From Gliomastix tumulicola (Eukaryota > Ascomycota > Sordariomycetes > Hypocreales > Bionectriaceae), in NCBI GenBank assembly GCA_001599755.1, contig BCHX01000003.1, positions 2,825,289 to 2,889,288 of the forward strand: 64,000 nt of DNA. The letters run 5' to 3'. The stretch's first letter is position 1; each line of letters starts with the position of its first letter. The notes beneath the pieces are model-generated. The model did no database searches, was not told the origin of the DNA, and saw only the letters and a list, made by a program, of their open reading frames with translations. Made by a program: the position numbers and the translations under genes. Shown here piece by piece: positions 33,484 to 44,894 of this stretch.

Positions 33484-34181
33484 GTGAAGCAAAAGCATGT
33501 GATGCTGTGGTCATGTACTATAGAAGGCGACAGAAAAGAGCGAGCTTTGGCGGTCTATCCTAGTTGTACTCATCCCCGGTGTCTTTATGTCACCTGATTC
33601 GGTGTCCGCCAATCAGTGGTCGCTGCGACACCACAAACAGAAAGACCCTGTATGACATCATCCCCGTCGTCCTCATCGCCCCACCGCAGCAGCATCAGAG
33701 ATGCACCCAGAAGCTGGGAGAAAATCCTCCGGCGATGCAAGGTCAAACTACGATGACGATGTTTCCAATAGCCGGCACTGAAGCAGCCTAGAGCCGTGAG
33801 ACAAACCTTCTGAGGGCCAATAACATCACCGCGCTGTGGCACCTACCGAGCTCAGCTGTGCTTCCCAATGACATCACCACAGTCTCGCTGCCTGTGCCTA
33901 TCTGGTCAGTGCGCTCGGCCGTGCTTGCCTTTGCAGGTGTGATCCGGACGGATCAGAATGGCTATTGCGAATCCGATCCCATCGTGACTGCCTTTTTTTG
34001 CAAACGCCAGTCTGTTGGACCCTGACATATAAAGAACCCCTCCTCGTCCAATTTCCCTCCGATCATCTTTCCCGCCAACAACCACCTTCACCAATCTCCA
34101 TCAACCCAATCAACCCTACGTAACTTTACTATCCTCAACACTCAAGACTTCTCAGTCAATACACAAACAACATCCTTCACC
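33484..34181. promoter_or_regulatory. Promoter and leader of the CsbD-like gene, with TATA box
   Basis: TATAAAG at 34028-34034 lies about 150 bp upstream of the ATG at 34182. The roughly 115 bases before the ATG are rich in C, A and T and very poor in G, a leader type typical of strongly expressed fungal genes. No other ORF in this 698-bp spacer looks real. Confidence 0.6.
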
Positions 34182-34793
34182 ATGTCTGACAGCAACCAGC
34201 CCTCCACCGTCCAGTCCTACATCGACACCGCCACTGGCAAGGCCCAGGATGCCCTCGGCAGCCTGACTGGCAACACCGGAGACCAGGCCAAGGGAAACCT
34301 CCGCCAGGACAAGGCCCAGGCCGAGTACGACGCCTCGCACGCCACGGCCAAGGTCCCCGGCGCTACCCTCTCCGGCTCTGGCGCTGCCGTCCGCGACGAC
34401 TCGGACCGCACCCAGGGCTCCTGGAACCAGACTGTCGGCTCTGCCAAGGAGGCTCTCGGTGGCCTGATCGGCAACGAGGTATGTACAAACATGAACAAGA
34501 CTTCCTAGCCTATGAAATATCAGATGCTAATGCGAATGATTTATCAGTCCCTCAAATCTGCCGGCCGCCAGCAGAACCTCGAGGGCCAGCAGCAGGAGGC
34601 CAAGGGTCAGCTCAACGACCTTGGCTCCGGCGTCGCCGGCCGCGTCCAGGGCGCCGTCGGTAGTGCCGTCTCGGGCCTCACGGGCGACGACTCCGGCAAG
34701 GCGCACTACGACCAGATGCGCGCTGAGGGCAAGACCCAGCAGCGCGGTGTCGAGCACGACATCCAGAAGAAGGCTGATGCTGAGAACATCTAA
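34182..34793 (+). CDS. CsbD-like / Hmp1-type stress protein, 180 aa, two exons
   Basis: Exons are 34182-34478 and 34548-34793. The 69-bp intron has donor GTATGT, branch-like GCTAATG and acceptor TTATCAG, joining as LIGNE | SLKSAGRQQN. The protein (MSDSNQPSTVQSYID...) is highly hydrophilic and built from CsbD-like amphipathic repeats: GKAQDALGSLTGN, GSAKEALGGLIGNE, LEGQQQEAKGQLN, and a C-terminal RVQGAVGSAVSGLTGD. Fungal proteins of this kind are annotated as mismatched-base-pair and cruciform-DNA-recognition protein (Hmp1), after an Ustilago protein, and the related bacterial CsbD proteins are general-stress proteins (family knowledge). The TATA box and G-poor leader suggest strong or inducible expression. 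A direct DNA-binding role here is not shown by sequence. Confidence 0.85.
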
Positions 34794-35904
34794 GGATCAC
34801 GAGAGACAAGGGCGCAAGCTATGCGGAGGAGTTATGAGACAACAAAAAGATACCCTGCGACTATTGACGGCTTACGGGAGGAGTAATAATCCCTGATGAA
34901 TTGATTCATTAACTATCCCATCTCTATGCATCCTACTTATGCTTTGGTGTGATGATATTGTTATGGAGTTACTATATGTTCCGCCACAAAGATCCGACGT
35001 AGACCCTGTGATGCCGGCTGCCACGACTGGGCACTATTTTGAGCTGAGATTCAGTTCAGCTTTGAGCATCTTCCCAGCTCTCCTAAGATTAGTGCACGGC
35101 ACTGGCGGTCAAGGAGTGGGCATGCTTCCGTTATCAACGTCCAAGCTCTCTCTCGAGTCCAACCTATGAAACTGTTTGTCCGGTGAGCGTCTCTTGGCAT
35201 AAGGCACGCTTACGAAAAGAAAAAGAAGTAATGAACATAGCCCTGTCCTTTTGAGGCCTAACCGGTATCTCAGCCAACCAATCTGCGACTGTCAGCCCCA
35301 TCCAGCTCGTTGCGATCCAGCAACCGTCACTTGTCACTTTTGCCCTGACTCCCTGTAGCTAAGAATAGAAACAACGATGATTCTGTCGGAGTTTCCAGAA
35401 TTACTCGGGCCAGTCATGGCAAGCTGGGACTTCTCGCTTCTTTTCCTATGCTAAACTTGCGAAGATGGTAAGCCCTATACCATGGTATGTTGGTCCACGA
35501 CAAGGCCTCCTTCGACAGTCGTTGGGATGCTCTGTTCCTTCACGTGCTATTACTTTTCCCTGTCTTGCTGGTCAAGTTCAGCGTGTTTTCTCGGTACCAT
35601 TCTTTTGTCTTTTTAGCGGGTGAGGCTTAGAAGAACAGTCCTGCTGGCTCGGGACTTGGAGAGCGCCCGCCGCGTTTGTCAAGAGATCAACTTCGGTTCT
35701 TCACAGCGGCTTGTTCGAAACAATTACGGGCAGATGTCGCGAAGATTGCTGTTATTAACTTCTCGTTGACCAAGAAAGGCTGGCCTACTCCCTTCTCGGC
35801 GGATATACTCTCATTATCAACCACGGCCTACCTGTCTTCCTTGTTAGCCCCAACCAACTTATACCGGAGAGAGAGAGAAACGGGGTCCGGCTCTAAGAGC
35901 AAAG
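34794..35904. other. Intergenic region after the CsbD-like gene
   Basis: 1.1 kb. No supportable gene, repeat or RNA is seen. A (GA)-rich short stretch (gagagagagaaac, about 35869) precedes the small Cys-rich ORF. Confidence 0.5.
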
Positions 35905-36099
35905 ATGTGCACGGGCGAGAACGTCCAGTGCAGCCAGTGCGGACATGTGTTCGTCAGCATGACAGATATCTGCCTGACGGCGATGGTGACGCCGGGCGGT
36001 GCGTGTCAGGAGAAGAATGTGTGTGGGGTGAGGAAGGTGGCTGCGTGTGCGAGCTGCGGGGAGAGGACGGAGGGTGGCGTGTCTTACTCACCTTTATGA
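35905..36099 (+). CDS. Candidate small Cys-rich protein with zinc-ribbon-like pairs, 64 aa
   Basis: The ORF starts MCTGENVQCSQCGHVFV and ends in a TGA at 36097-36099. Cysteines occur at 2, 9, 12, 23, 34, 40, 48 and 51, with CSQCGH near the start and CASCGE near the end. That spacing of two C-X2-C pairs could bind zinc, and short fungal proteins opening with MC...CGH are common in ascomycete genomes (family impression, not a match). A different, longer frame (35676-36218) covers the same bases but reads as low-quality sequence. It could also be a first exon or a chance ORF in a gene-poor region. There is no obvious TATA box. I do not assign a function. Confidence 0.35.
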   Translation: MCTGENVQCSQCGHVFVSMTDICLTAMVTPGGACQEKNVCGVRKVAACASCGERTEGGVSYSPL

Positions 36100-37413
36100 A
36101 AAAGGGAGGGCGCATGAGGTGTCTCTCTGTCTTGGGTAGACATATCACTGTCCTGGGAAACCTGAGGTGTTGTGACCCGTTAGAAGGGATAACAGCCGTC
36201 TTTCGTGCCGTTCGCTGAACCGATACGGTCACGGGCGGTTGTTGCTTCGCACTGCGCCGTCTCCTGAGAACTCGCGATCAAGAACACGTTGAACTTGAGT
36301 GCGTTATTGTTCTACGGGCAGACATCTTCCCGGCAGGGCCTTCTCATGAGATCCAGACCTTATCTGACCTGCAAGCGCGCCTCCATGCGCACGGTTTCTC
36401 TTCCAGTCAGCTACGGTTTATGCAATCGTCGATGCGGGCGTCGGCGAAACATAATCTCGGTGCTGGCACCATTCAGCAGAACAACGGGACAACCGACCTT
36501 TTATGAAGGAGAGATGGGAGGGGAGAAGGATGACTTGCCGGTGCAGGACACAGAGCAGTGGGCCGAGTGACTCCCAAGGTGTTAGCTGAGTTGCTGCTCC
36601 TGTTGACACTGGGCCGTCTCCAAGTTGCCTCGTTTGATCTGGCTGGCGAGGGTAAGGCCGTACTGTTGCTTTGCAGTCCATCTTTCTTGGCAACGTCTAT
36701 CTACCTCGGCAAAGCACGTCTGTCTCATCAAGTCTGCTTGGGGGTAGGCTGCTTGATGTTCAGGCACGATGGTTGCTGCGTGGACGGTTGTCTGGCTGCA
36801 TCGTTGATTGATGAGACAGATGGACGACGGTGTTGCTTGAAGGGAAGACTGCGTGATGGGTAGGCTGGTTGGTGATCCGACTGCTTGGTGGCCAGGCTCC
36901 TCAAAGAGCGGGATGCTTCGAGCTTGAGCTGTTGCTTCTGCAATCCTGGTGTCAAGGTTTCTATGTCCCAGGGCATTACTCCTCAGCCTGCCAGCACTCT
37001 CTACTGCTGCTTACCTGCCTAGTTGTCCACCTACCTACCCACCCGCCCGGCTGTCTACTTATCTCTGTCTCTCTGACGCCGAACACGCAGCTCTCCTGCT
37101 CCCCTGATACATAAGTATATCGACGAAGGGTTTGCATGAAGACCCGAATTCCGGCTCTTCACCTCAGCAATGATGGCGTGCCGTCTGGAGACACACAGAG
37201 GAAGGTAGGGACGTCCTTGCCAACGTACGGGGAAAGGCTTCGTCCCCCCCAATGTCCTTGTCGGCCTGGACTTAAACTTCTGCTCATCTTACTCTGTGGG
37301 CTCAGTGCTCGTGGGCGGCGCGAATGCCTAGTGCCCGTTCCTTCGACATGTCTTCTTCATCGGCGACGTTTCACCACGCGTGACTGCAAGGCCCTTCGCC
37401 AGCTGGGTACCTT

Positions 37414-38060
37414 GTGCTCTATCGCCAACATATTTGGCAACCACCGAGACGAGTCGAACAGGTGTTCGTGCCCGCAGATGATGCCACGGAGAAGAATTGG
37501 GAGCAGAGCGCGCTGTTGCTGCTGATTCACGTGGCTGTATTGGACCTGCCGTCTTCGACGGGGGCTCCTGAGCTGTACAGCCGCAACGCCGTGACTGTGC
37601 TCCGGACGGACGCGGACCAGTCGACGGGGCCTAGATGATAACGCCGGGGCGGGCATCTCGCGGGAGGATATCGGGAGGTGCCTCTGGTTCCTGGCCGGGG
37701 TCAAGTTCATGTCGTGCCCGACGGGGTTGTAGGCGAGAGCTGCCTCCTTTCCTGTTTTGATATTGTCCAGGCTCAGTGCCAGTGGGGGAGGAGTGCGAGG
37801 TCGCGTGGTGCATCTTGAGACAGGGCAGGGACTCAGATATCATTGGGATTTTCAACCCTTGGAAAGATAATACAGGGGAAGATAGATTAGAGGAAACAAT
37901 ACGGATACACTGGGACCCGGTCGATCTGCTTGAGCCGGAGGAGACTCCCTATCTCGGCGAGGACTCATGGAACACAGCAGCCGTGCCAATGCCTTCTCAG
38001 ATCTTGCACTGGACGTCCCACCAAGATGGAATCAGAAACAATTTATGCCTGGGGCTGTGA
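37414..38060 (+). pseudogene. Possible frame-broken coding remnant or unrecognised multi-exon gene
   Basis: Three protein-like runs follow each other in different + frames with no clean start codon. 37414-37638 includes QVFVPADDATEKNWEQ and a hydrophobic LLLLIHVAVLDLP. 37622-37732 reads DDNAGAGISREDIGRCLWFL and then stops. 37776-38060 reads ECEVAWCILRQGRDSD and PVDLLEPEETPYL. A one-base shift near 37630 would connect the first two. A possible intron (donor GTAGGC at 37729, acceptor GTCCAG at 37770) lies before the third, but its join does not keep the third run's frame. The composition is more protein-like than that of surrounding ORFs, but I recognise no family. It may be a decayed gene, a misread splice structure, or chance. 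Confidence 0.25.
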
Positions 38061-39075
38061 CTCCCGGCAATCTTGCTTCCCTTCTCCTGTTACACGGCGA
38101 ACGATGATCGTTTCTTTATACTGGGAGGAGCCTGTCGACCGAGGGACCCTCCCCCTTTTTCTAGAAGAGGCGGTGGGAGAGGCGGGCGAGCGGGCTATAG
38201 AGAAGGTGGGATATATCATATTAGGACGGAGTGACGGAGAGACGGACTCGCAACGCGAGCCACGAGATCAATGCCAAACGAGAAGGGAGCAGGGGGGAGG
38301 GACCAGGTCGACAAGGGCCGAAACGTGGTTTTAATCCCGGCATCTGGGCTTCTGGGTTGGAAGCATGGAAGTGAAACAGGGAAGTGTGGGCACGCAGAAG
38401 AAGCTCCAAGCCCACGGGCCACGAGGACAGAATATTCTGATGAACAATGCTAAGCAGCGCAGAGACACGGGCAGACTAATGCTGTCGCTAGCATCGTGAA
38501 GAGGCAAAGCCGGAATTATAGGGCAGATAAGGTGCTGTGCGGAATGAGTCAGTCTCACCAATCAGCGCAAAGTTGGCAGCCACATCCAAGTTGGTGGCGG
38601 AAGAGGGCCTAGACCTGTTCTGGCCTAGCGGCCCTCTCCAGCTTCTCCATCTTCAGGCCAGGCCCAAATTGAATCACGACCCTCTTTCGAATCCATCCCA
38701 ATGCAGAGCACGGCCATGTCCCAATTCGAATTGCCGACATGACTGCTGGACTTTTGGTTTTGCGACGTGGTCGTGATGGGATTTCCAATCCAGTGCAGCC
38801 GGAGATGCAGTCCCAGTGTCGTGGGAACGATGCGACAACAAAAAGAACAAAAACCCTCAACAAACGATGCGCTGGACGAGCACGACAGCAGCCGGTATCA
38901 CCAACACCCGTCCATTCAGACAGGTCTAAGGGGCGGCGAGAAACGTGGCACCAGCGAATGCCCAGGGCGCACAAGAGTCAAGCCCCCCCAACGGTTCCCC
39001 CAGCGATGGACTGCCCTGCAAATGGTGTCAACTCGTGGTAGTGGAGTTCGAGGAGGCTGGAGACGCCTCTCTCGG

Positions 39076-39096
39076 GGTGGTGGTGGTGGTGGTGGT
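39076..39096. repeat. Trinucleotide repeat (GGT)7
   Basis: Seven exact GGT units followed by GTTGTTGTG, in non-coding sequence. Confidence 0.95.
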
Positions 39097-39809
39097 GTTG
39101 TTGTGCCCCTCAATCCATCGTTACGACGTCCCTATCAATATTACTAACGACGTCTCCTCTCTGGACCACGGATGGCCCTCATTCTTGCTAGAGGTTCCGG
39201 AGATGGATCACGGACAGACGTCGGTCCTCCGGTGTCTGCGTAATACCGGGCCATCCTCTTAACAATCAAGACGTCACCACACCCATCGCGAGACGGTCTT
39301 GTCTGCCTTCTCCGTGCTCAGTCCTGAGTCGGGTCGCACAATCATCTCGTGTCCCGGGGCCAGCAAATTTTAAAAAAGGCGCCCTTTCGAAATCGCTAGT
39401 CCAGGCGTGATAGGTCCCCAGATGGGACAGCTGCCGTAGTCGATGGGGATTGTCTTCGCAGTGACATCTTGACAAGGTGACAAGACAGTAGACTGCTCCG
39501 AAACTGACTCGAAGCGCATCGACGCCTTCCCTGACGGGCTCTTTTTTCAGTGGAGGGGGGCGCCATTCCGCGAGGCCTCGCAGCCAATCGCGAATCAGCG
39601 CCGTGACGACGCTAGCAGATCTCCCCGGCACACTAGAATACAGAGGCGAGGAAAGGGGAACTCCTTATTAACAGCGCAGCTCATCAGTCCACCAGCCGGG
39701 CGCGGATCCAATGGGATGGCCTGACCTGAACTGCCTGCACCGCGCGCTGCACCTGAGGTGGCCCCTGCGCTGCATCGCCCATTCTTCTGTGATCCATCTC
39801 CCATGTCCC

Positions 39810-39834
39810 CTGAACTGAACTGAACTGAACTGAA
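39810..39834. repeat. Pentanucleotide repeat (CTGAA)5
   Basis: Five exact head-to-tail copies of CTGAA followed by a partial sixth. Confidence 0.96.
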
Positions 39835-40580
39835 CTGTGGCCCGGCGAGGCTAGGCTATTCTTGGCCCCATCCTTGCTTCTTCTTTCTTTCCCGCGCTGC
39901 TGCTTGCTCTTCGACTCCTTCACCAGCAGACAGAAACCTGTCTCTCTGTGCAGTGTGTCCACGGACCAGGTCTTAGTCCCCCGATCTCGAGGCATGGCCG
40001 ACTATTTTCGATAATTTCCTGCCCCCCCTTGTCCCTCGTTCTTGGTTACCAAACGGAAACTCCTGCATCTCGCATCTTCATTTTCCCATCCCACATGTAC
40101 CCGCGCGCACATCCTTTGTCTCAGTTCACGACGCAACGAGGCGCAGAGCACATGCTCGTCCTCGTCTGATACTGCCCTCACCTGTGCCGTCCTTTGCCTC
40201 TCCATTATCTAATTATCTTTCCATCCATTCATCTATCATTTATTACTTTTTCCTGACGACCCTGGTTTCCGTCAGTGCGCAATACGCCGAGTACCTCGCT
40301 CCGATTCGCGAAATCGCCTATTTTCTCCTGAAGCTGCGACAAAGGGGCTGCAGCGCACCTTCGCTTCTAATATTGCCCGCCGCCTAGGTAAGGAGTTCTT
40401 TTGCGAATTGGGCACCTCTCTTCCATCTTCTCTGCGTCTCCGAAGGGCTTCGATCTGGCCGGGCGCAAGAATCTGTCCTGGCTCTTGTCCGGGGGAGCTT
40501 TCTGCCATCAATGGCTGCTGCTTTCTGCGACTCGAACGCCGGGCACAATCTGCCCCGAATGGCCCATGGGCTGGGTGCAT

Positions 40581-40604
40581 TGCCATTGCCATTGCCATTG
40601 CCAT
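40581..40604. repeat. Hexanucleotide repeat (TGCCAT)4
   Basis: Four exact copies of TGCCAT about 300 bp upstream of the ATG at 40897, in the presumed promoter or leader. Confidence 0.93.
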
Positions 40605-40896
40605 GGCGCCACGCACCATATATTCAATATGATTGCTTGCTACTGAGCACCGAAGACCAGCTGCTGACGAGCCCTCCCAGTTACGCCATTCGTCTAGGAA
40701 ACCCCATGCGACTACCCGTCTGGCCTCACCCACACCAATCTTCACTGTGCTACCTCGCCTCCTGCAAGCCAGTGTAAACCCAACAAAACGCACGTGGAGC
40801 TTCCATCCTCCTGCCACAGTGCCTGGTTACTTCACCACCGGCCACGATCGGCTCGACTGAGCCTTACAAGAAGAAACACATTTCACATCAACCGCT

Positions 40897-42913
40897 ATGG
40901 CGAGTCTACAATACGACGGCTTTCCTACCCGGTCCCCGTCGGGCGTCGTGTCGCCCCGGCGGCCCAGGTCAAGGACCCAGAGTATCTCGAGCGACAGGCC
41001 GTCCACAGTCGGGCACGGCTTCGTCTCGATCCCCGTGTCAGTGTCGCCACAGCCCGCATTCATCGCCGCCTCGGCTGCTTCTCAGATCGTCACGAACGAC
41101 CATGATAGCCATGCCGATACCTGGTACGACGAGTCGGGCATGATCCCTGCCGGAGAGACGGCGCTCGTCTCGAATCCGGCGCTGCAGCTGGTCAACAGCT
41201 TCCTGGACCAACTCCTCTTCAACTTCCTCCAGCTCTCGAAAGCTACTACTCTTTCAGCCCTCCGACCCGCTGTGACCGAAGTCCTCAAGCCAAAACTCGC
41301 CAAGGACGCCATCAATAATGCCGACGAGGAGCTGCAGGAGTACCTGGGCGGTGCCGATGAGGAGGACTATGTGCTGCCTCAGGGCGCCGACCCGTCTCGT
41401 GACTGGGATCTCGAGCTCGTGTGGAAGCGGACACGACTGCGTTGCATGGTCTACTCTTCCTTGGGCGATATGGAGGAGGAGGACGAGGACATCTACATGG
41501 AGCAGGAAAACCTCGAGATTGGCGCCGACGAGCAGATCTCGGATGTCATCTCCCCCGCTGTTGCTATCTTCCTCACGTCCGTCCTGGAATACATGGGCGA
41601 GCTCACGTTAACCGTGGCCGGCCAGGCCGCATATCACAGAGTGCGCGCCAACTTTGAGAAGGAGCTCAAAGATGGCAGCCGCACCATGGCCGACATTGCA
41701 GACCGCATCGTTGTTGAAGAGGGCGATATGGAAAGAGTTGCACTGGATCGGACTCTTGGTCGTCTGTGGCGAGGCTGGAAGAAGAGGATCAGGGTGCCAT
41801 CCACCTTGGAGCTTGGCCTTCGGTCCTTCTCGAGGGCATCGGTGACCCGGCAGGACAGCAACACGACCGAGGCGTTCGGCCACCAGAGCCCGGTTGCCAT
41901 CGAAGAAGCGACGAATGATGTGGAGGGTGAAGCAGCTGACGGGGCTGCAAAGGTGGAGGAGAAATCCCAGAAGCCAGCCGAGATTCCGCTTCCCATTGGC
42001 CAGAACGATGTCAACGAGATCGAGGTCCCTGGTTTGGCTTATCATAGCGATGACGAGGCAGAAGAGGACGCTGATGTTGGCCCCGTGAGACCAAAGAGCC
42101 TGCTCATCGGAAAGCTGCCCCAGGGTGTAGTGGAAGCACCGGCGGCAGGGACGTCGCCACACGGCGGCCTGGGACACAAGAGGTCTACCTCGTTGCCTGC
42201 TTCGCCTCCGTCCAAATTCACACTGCCACCAGTTTCTCAGCAGTTGGACGAGGTTTCGAGTGACGACGCGAGCTCCAACTACGAAGATCGGATCGAGGAG
42301 CCTGTATCGGATCTGTCGACTCCGGCTGAGCATGACGAGAGCGAAGCCACGCAGGTCCCGAGCCAAGAGTACCGAAAGAAGTCGACAATGATGATTGCCA
42401 ACACTTCTTTTGGCCCTCTGATCAAGAAGCAGGAACAGCGGCCTGCTCAGCAAGAGGATGACGAGATGACGACCACTTATGAGAAGGCGGAGATTATGAC
42501 ATCCTCGAGGGTGTCTGTTGCTAGTAGCTCTCCGTCGATCCCTGAAGTCGGCGTCAAGCGTACTGCCAGTGTCCGTTCGGCGCGCATCGTAGATGTGCCT
42601 GGACCGCGAAGCCCGCACAGCTCGCGCTCACCATCTATGGACGCAACTGAGCGTGTTCGGTCGACCAGTCTGAATCGTGGTAACGGCGGCTCAACCCCGC
42701 CCATTGCTGAGGAGTCGGAGAAGGCAAAGCAAGCTGAGACAGTGCCCCGTGCAAACGGAGCCTCAGTGCCTGCATCAACCTCGACGCAGGCTCAGATGTC
42801 GGCGAGAATTACGGGATTCGACGACGATGAGCCTGACCCGGTTGTGCTTGCAGAGGACACTGATCCCAGGCTGAACTACTCGGCCAGTTCTCCCCAGGCT
42901 GAAGGCGGTGTGC

Positions 42914-42957
<44 letters not shown>

Positions 42958-44894
42958 AACAACCGCCACGCACCTTATGCTCAGTCTGCGCGCATCCCGC
43001 CTTCTTCCTCCAGGCAACAGAGCCTTCCCCCCTCCACCAAAATTTCCATCCATACCGGCCACTATTCCAACGGCTTCATTGATGAGCCTATTCCTGAGGT
43101 TCCGACGCGGGCTGCTGGTCACTCGAGCCGGCAAGTTCCGCGATCCAACAGCATAGGTAGGGCATCTTGGGAGCAATTACAATTAGAGATGACAGAGTCT
43201 GACCTCGTTGCGCCCCCGCCTTTAGGCCAACCCAACGCCCCGAGTCGTCCGATTCACACGTCTGGCTCTTCTACGTCATCGGCAACCGGTAGACACAAGG
43301 CCGTGCGGACATCCGAGGAACACGTCCCGTCGCACGCGGAGAGCGTGGCACGGAATTTTGAGGAGCTCATCCACAGCGATCAGACAATCACCTACACCCT
43401 CACGCCCGAAAACATGCGAGACATGGATGTAAGTGACCCCTTCGCTACCGGAGCCGACCAGGGTATGGAACTGACAGGATGCAGTCGCCTCGATCGGCTG
43501 AGAGTCCCAAATCGTCGCGCTTCTCTCGCGGCAAGGCCGAAGAATCCCACTCCCAGGAGCGTTCTCGATCATCGTCGAATACGACAGACTTTAAGAACGT
43601 CTCATCGTCACAGCGTTCGAGCTCGAATTTGCCTCAGGACAAGAGGGGCCAACGACCTGCGCCCATCGCCGTCCCTGGGTCTGGTACTAGTTCTATCTCC
43701 AAGTCGTACGGCGGCTCTGAGGGACCCAAGTCACCCAAGGTCCCAGCTGCTCTCGCCCGAGACGCGCGCGTGCCCGCCGATTCCACAGCCGACATGGCGC
43801 AGTTCATCAAGGCTACTGGACCGGCTGGGGAGAACCGGCCGCCTCCGGTGCGAAATGCCCATACGGCCAACACCCCGAGCGTGCAGAAGATCAGCAGCGA
43901 CTCTCACCGGCCCTCGGCTAGTAACAGCCGAAACCGCTACCAGCCTCGCGACGCTGCAGCTGATGCCGCAGGCGATAGCAAGGACCTCGCGGACTTCATC
44001 CGCCAGGGACCGCCTCCTAACGGTCTTCGGATGAACCGCCCTATTCCTTCAGCAGTCGATATGGCCATCCCTGAGGTGCGACACAGCCAGGCATCGACCA
44101 ATGCCACAGAGTACTCTGGCCCGTCTATGCAGTCTTCTGTCAACTCCAACACTGCGCTTCTCAAGAACAAGGGACCTAGCCTGCCTAAGATGATGGACGA
44201 GGAGGACATGATGCCGAAGCGCAAGACGCGCCGCGTGAGAGACCCCTACGCGATTGATCTCAGCGATGAGGAGGACGAGGAGCTATTCGCATCTGTGACG
44301 CCCCAACCTCCCCCTAAGAAGGAGGAGAGCTTGGCTGAGTTCCTGCGCAACTACGCTCCTCCACCGGAGCCCGAGGTCCAGCCCATCTCCCAGAAGATTC
44401 CCAAGAAGAAGTCGAGTGCCCCAAGCCTGATGAACCGGTTCACGCGCAGCCGCGACAATAAGGATGCCAAGGCTGGCAAGAGCCTGAGGAACGGGCTGAA
44501 GGGTAGCTTCGCAAATGGCGAGTCTCGGTCTCTGAACAGCCGCACGGGATCTGTGACGGGCGCGAGCAAGGGTGGCCATATCCCCATCCAGGTCAACATG
44601 CCCCCCGGCTATAATGAGTATGGACTCGTCGATAGTTCCTCAGCCGGACAGCCTCGCGTCAGTTCGGGTCTTGGAGCCGGTCCGACAAGGAGAGTGCCGA
44701 TGAAGAAGTTCGAGCCTCGCGATGCCACGCCCAACCCCGGTCGTTCGGGCACGGCTGACCTGGCAGCATTCCTGCGTGACTCGGAGCCTCCGCCGTCTTC
44801 GATGATGACGCCGGCAGTTACGCTCCCTTCGCATACGAGTGCTGAGCCGAGCAGCTTCTCGAGATTCGTGCGCCGGAAGAAGCCGATTGTATAA
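40897..44894 (+). CDS. Large, mostly disordered conserved fungal protein (Flo11-like annotation), 1313 aa, two exons
   Basis: Exons are 40897-43428 and 43485-44894. The 56-bp intron (GTAAGT...ATGCAG) joins as ENMRDMD | SPRSAESPK. Residues about 90-290 are the only folded-looking part: a helical region ALQLVNSFLDQLLFNFLQLSK, ISPAVAIFLTSVLEYMGELT and a basic GRLWRGWKKRIRVPS, somewhat histone-fold-like in pattern. The rest is Ser/Pro/Glu-rich with a polyserine-asparagine tract and repeated short motifs of the type DLADFIRQGPPP / DMAQFIKATGPAG / DLAAFLRDSEPPPSS. These recurring [DE]-[LM]-A-x-F-[LI]-[KR] elements each followed by prolines look like short linear binding motifs. The C-terminus is basic (FSRFVRRKKPIV). 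Similar ascomycete proteins are often labelled Flo11-domain proteins, but there is no signal peptide, so a cell-wall flocculin role is unlikely. Function unknown. Confidence 0.8.
42915..42944 (+). repeat. (CAG)10 tract inside the coding sequence, read as polyserine
   Basis: Ten uninterrupted CAG units read in the AGC frame as serine, followed by CAA/CAG units encoding Asn and Ser (NNSNNN). Non-synonymous codon variety is absent, so this is a recent or length-variable repeat. Confidence 0.95.

Larger units (their letters stand above)
36100..40896. other. Gene-poor interval upstream of the Flo11-like gene
   Basis: About 4.8 kb. The only coding-like signal is the broken stretch at 37414-38060, annotated separately. 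The rest contains short tandem repeats (GGT, CTGAA, TGCCAT) and GC-rich sequence with accidental ORFs on both strands. The last kilobase is pyrimidine-rich and is probably promoter and leader of the gene at 40897. Confidence 0.5.

Noticed and set aside
35676..36218. 180-aa ORF (+) overlapping the small Cys-rich ORF
   Set aside because: Low-quality sequence and no motif. The overlapping 64-aa frame is more protein-like.
39266..39631. 121-aa ORF (-) upstream of the Flo11-like gene
   Set aside because: No recognisable features and isolated; composition fits chance in GC-rich DNA.
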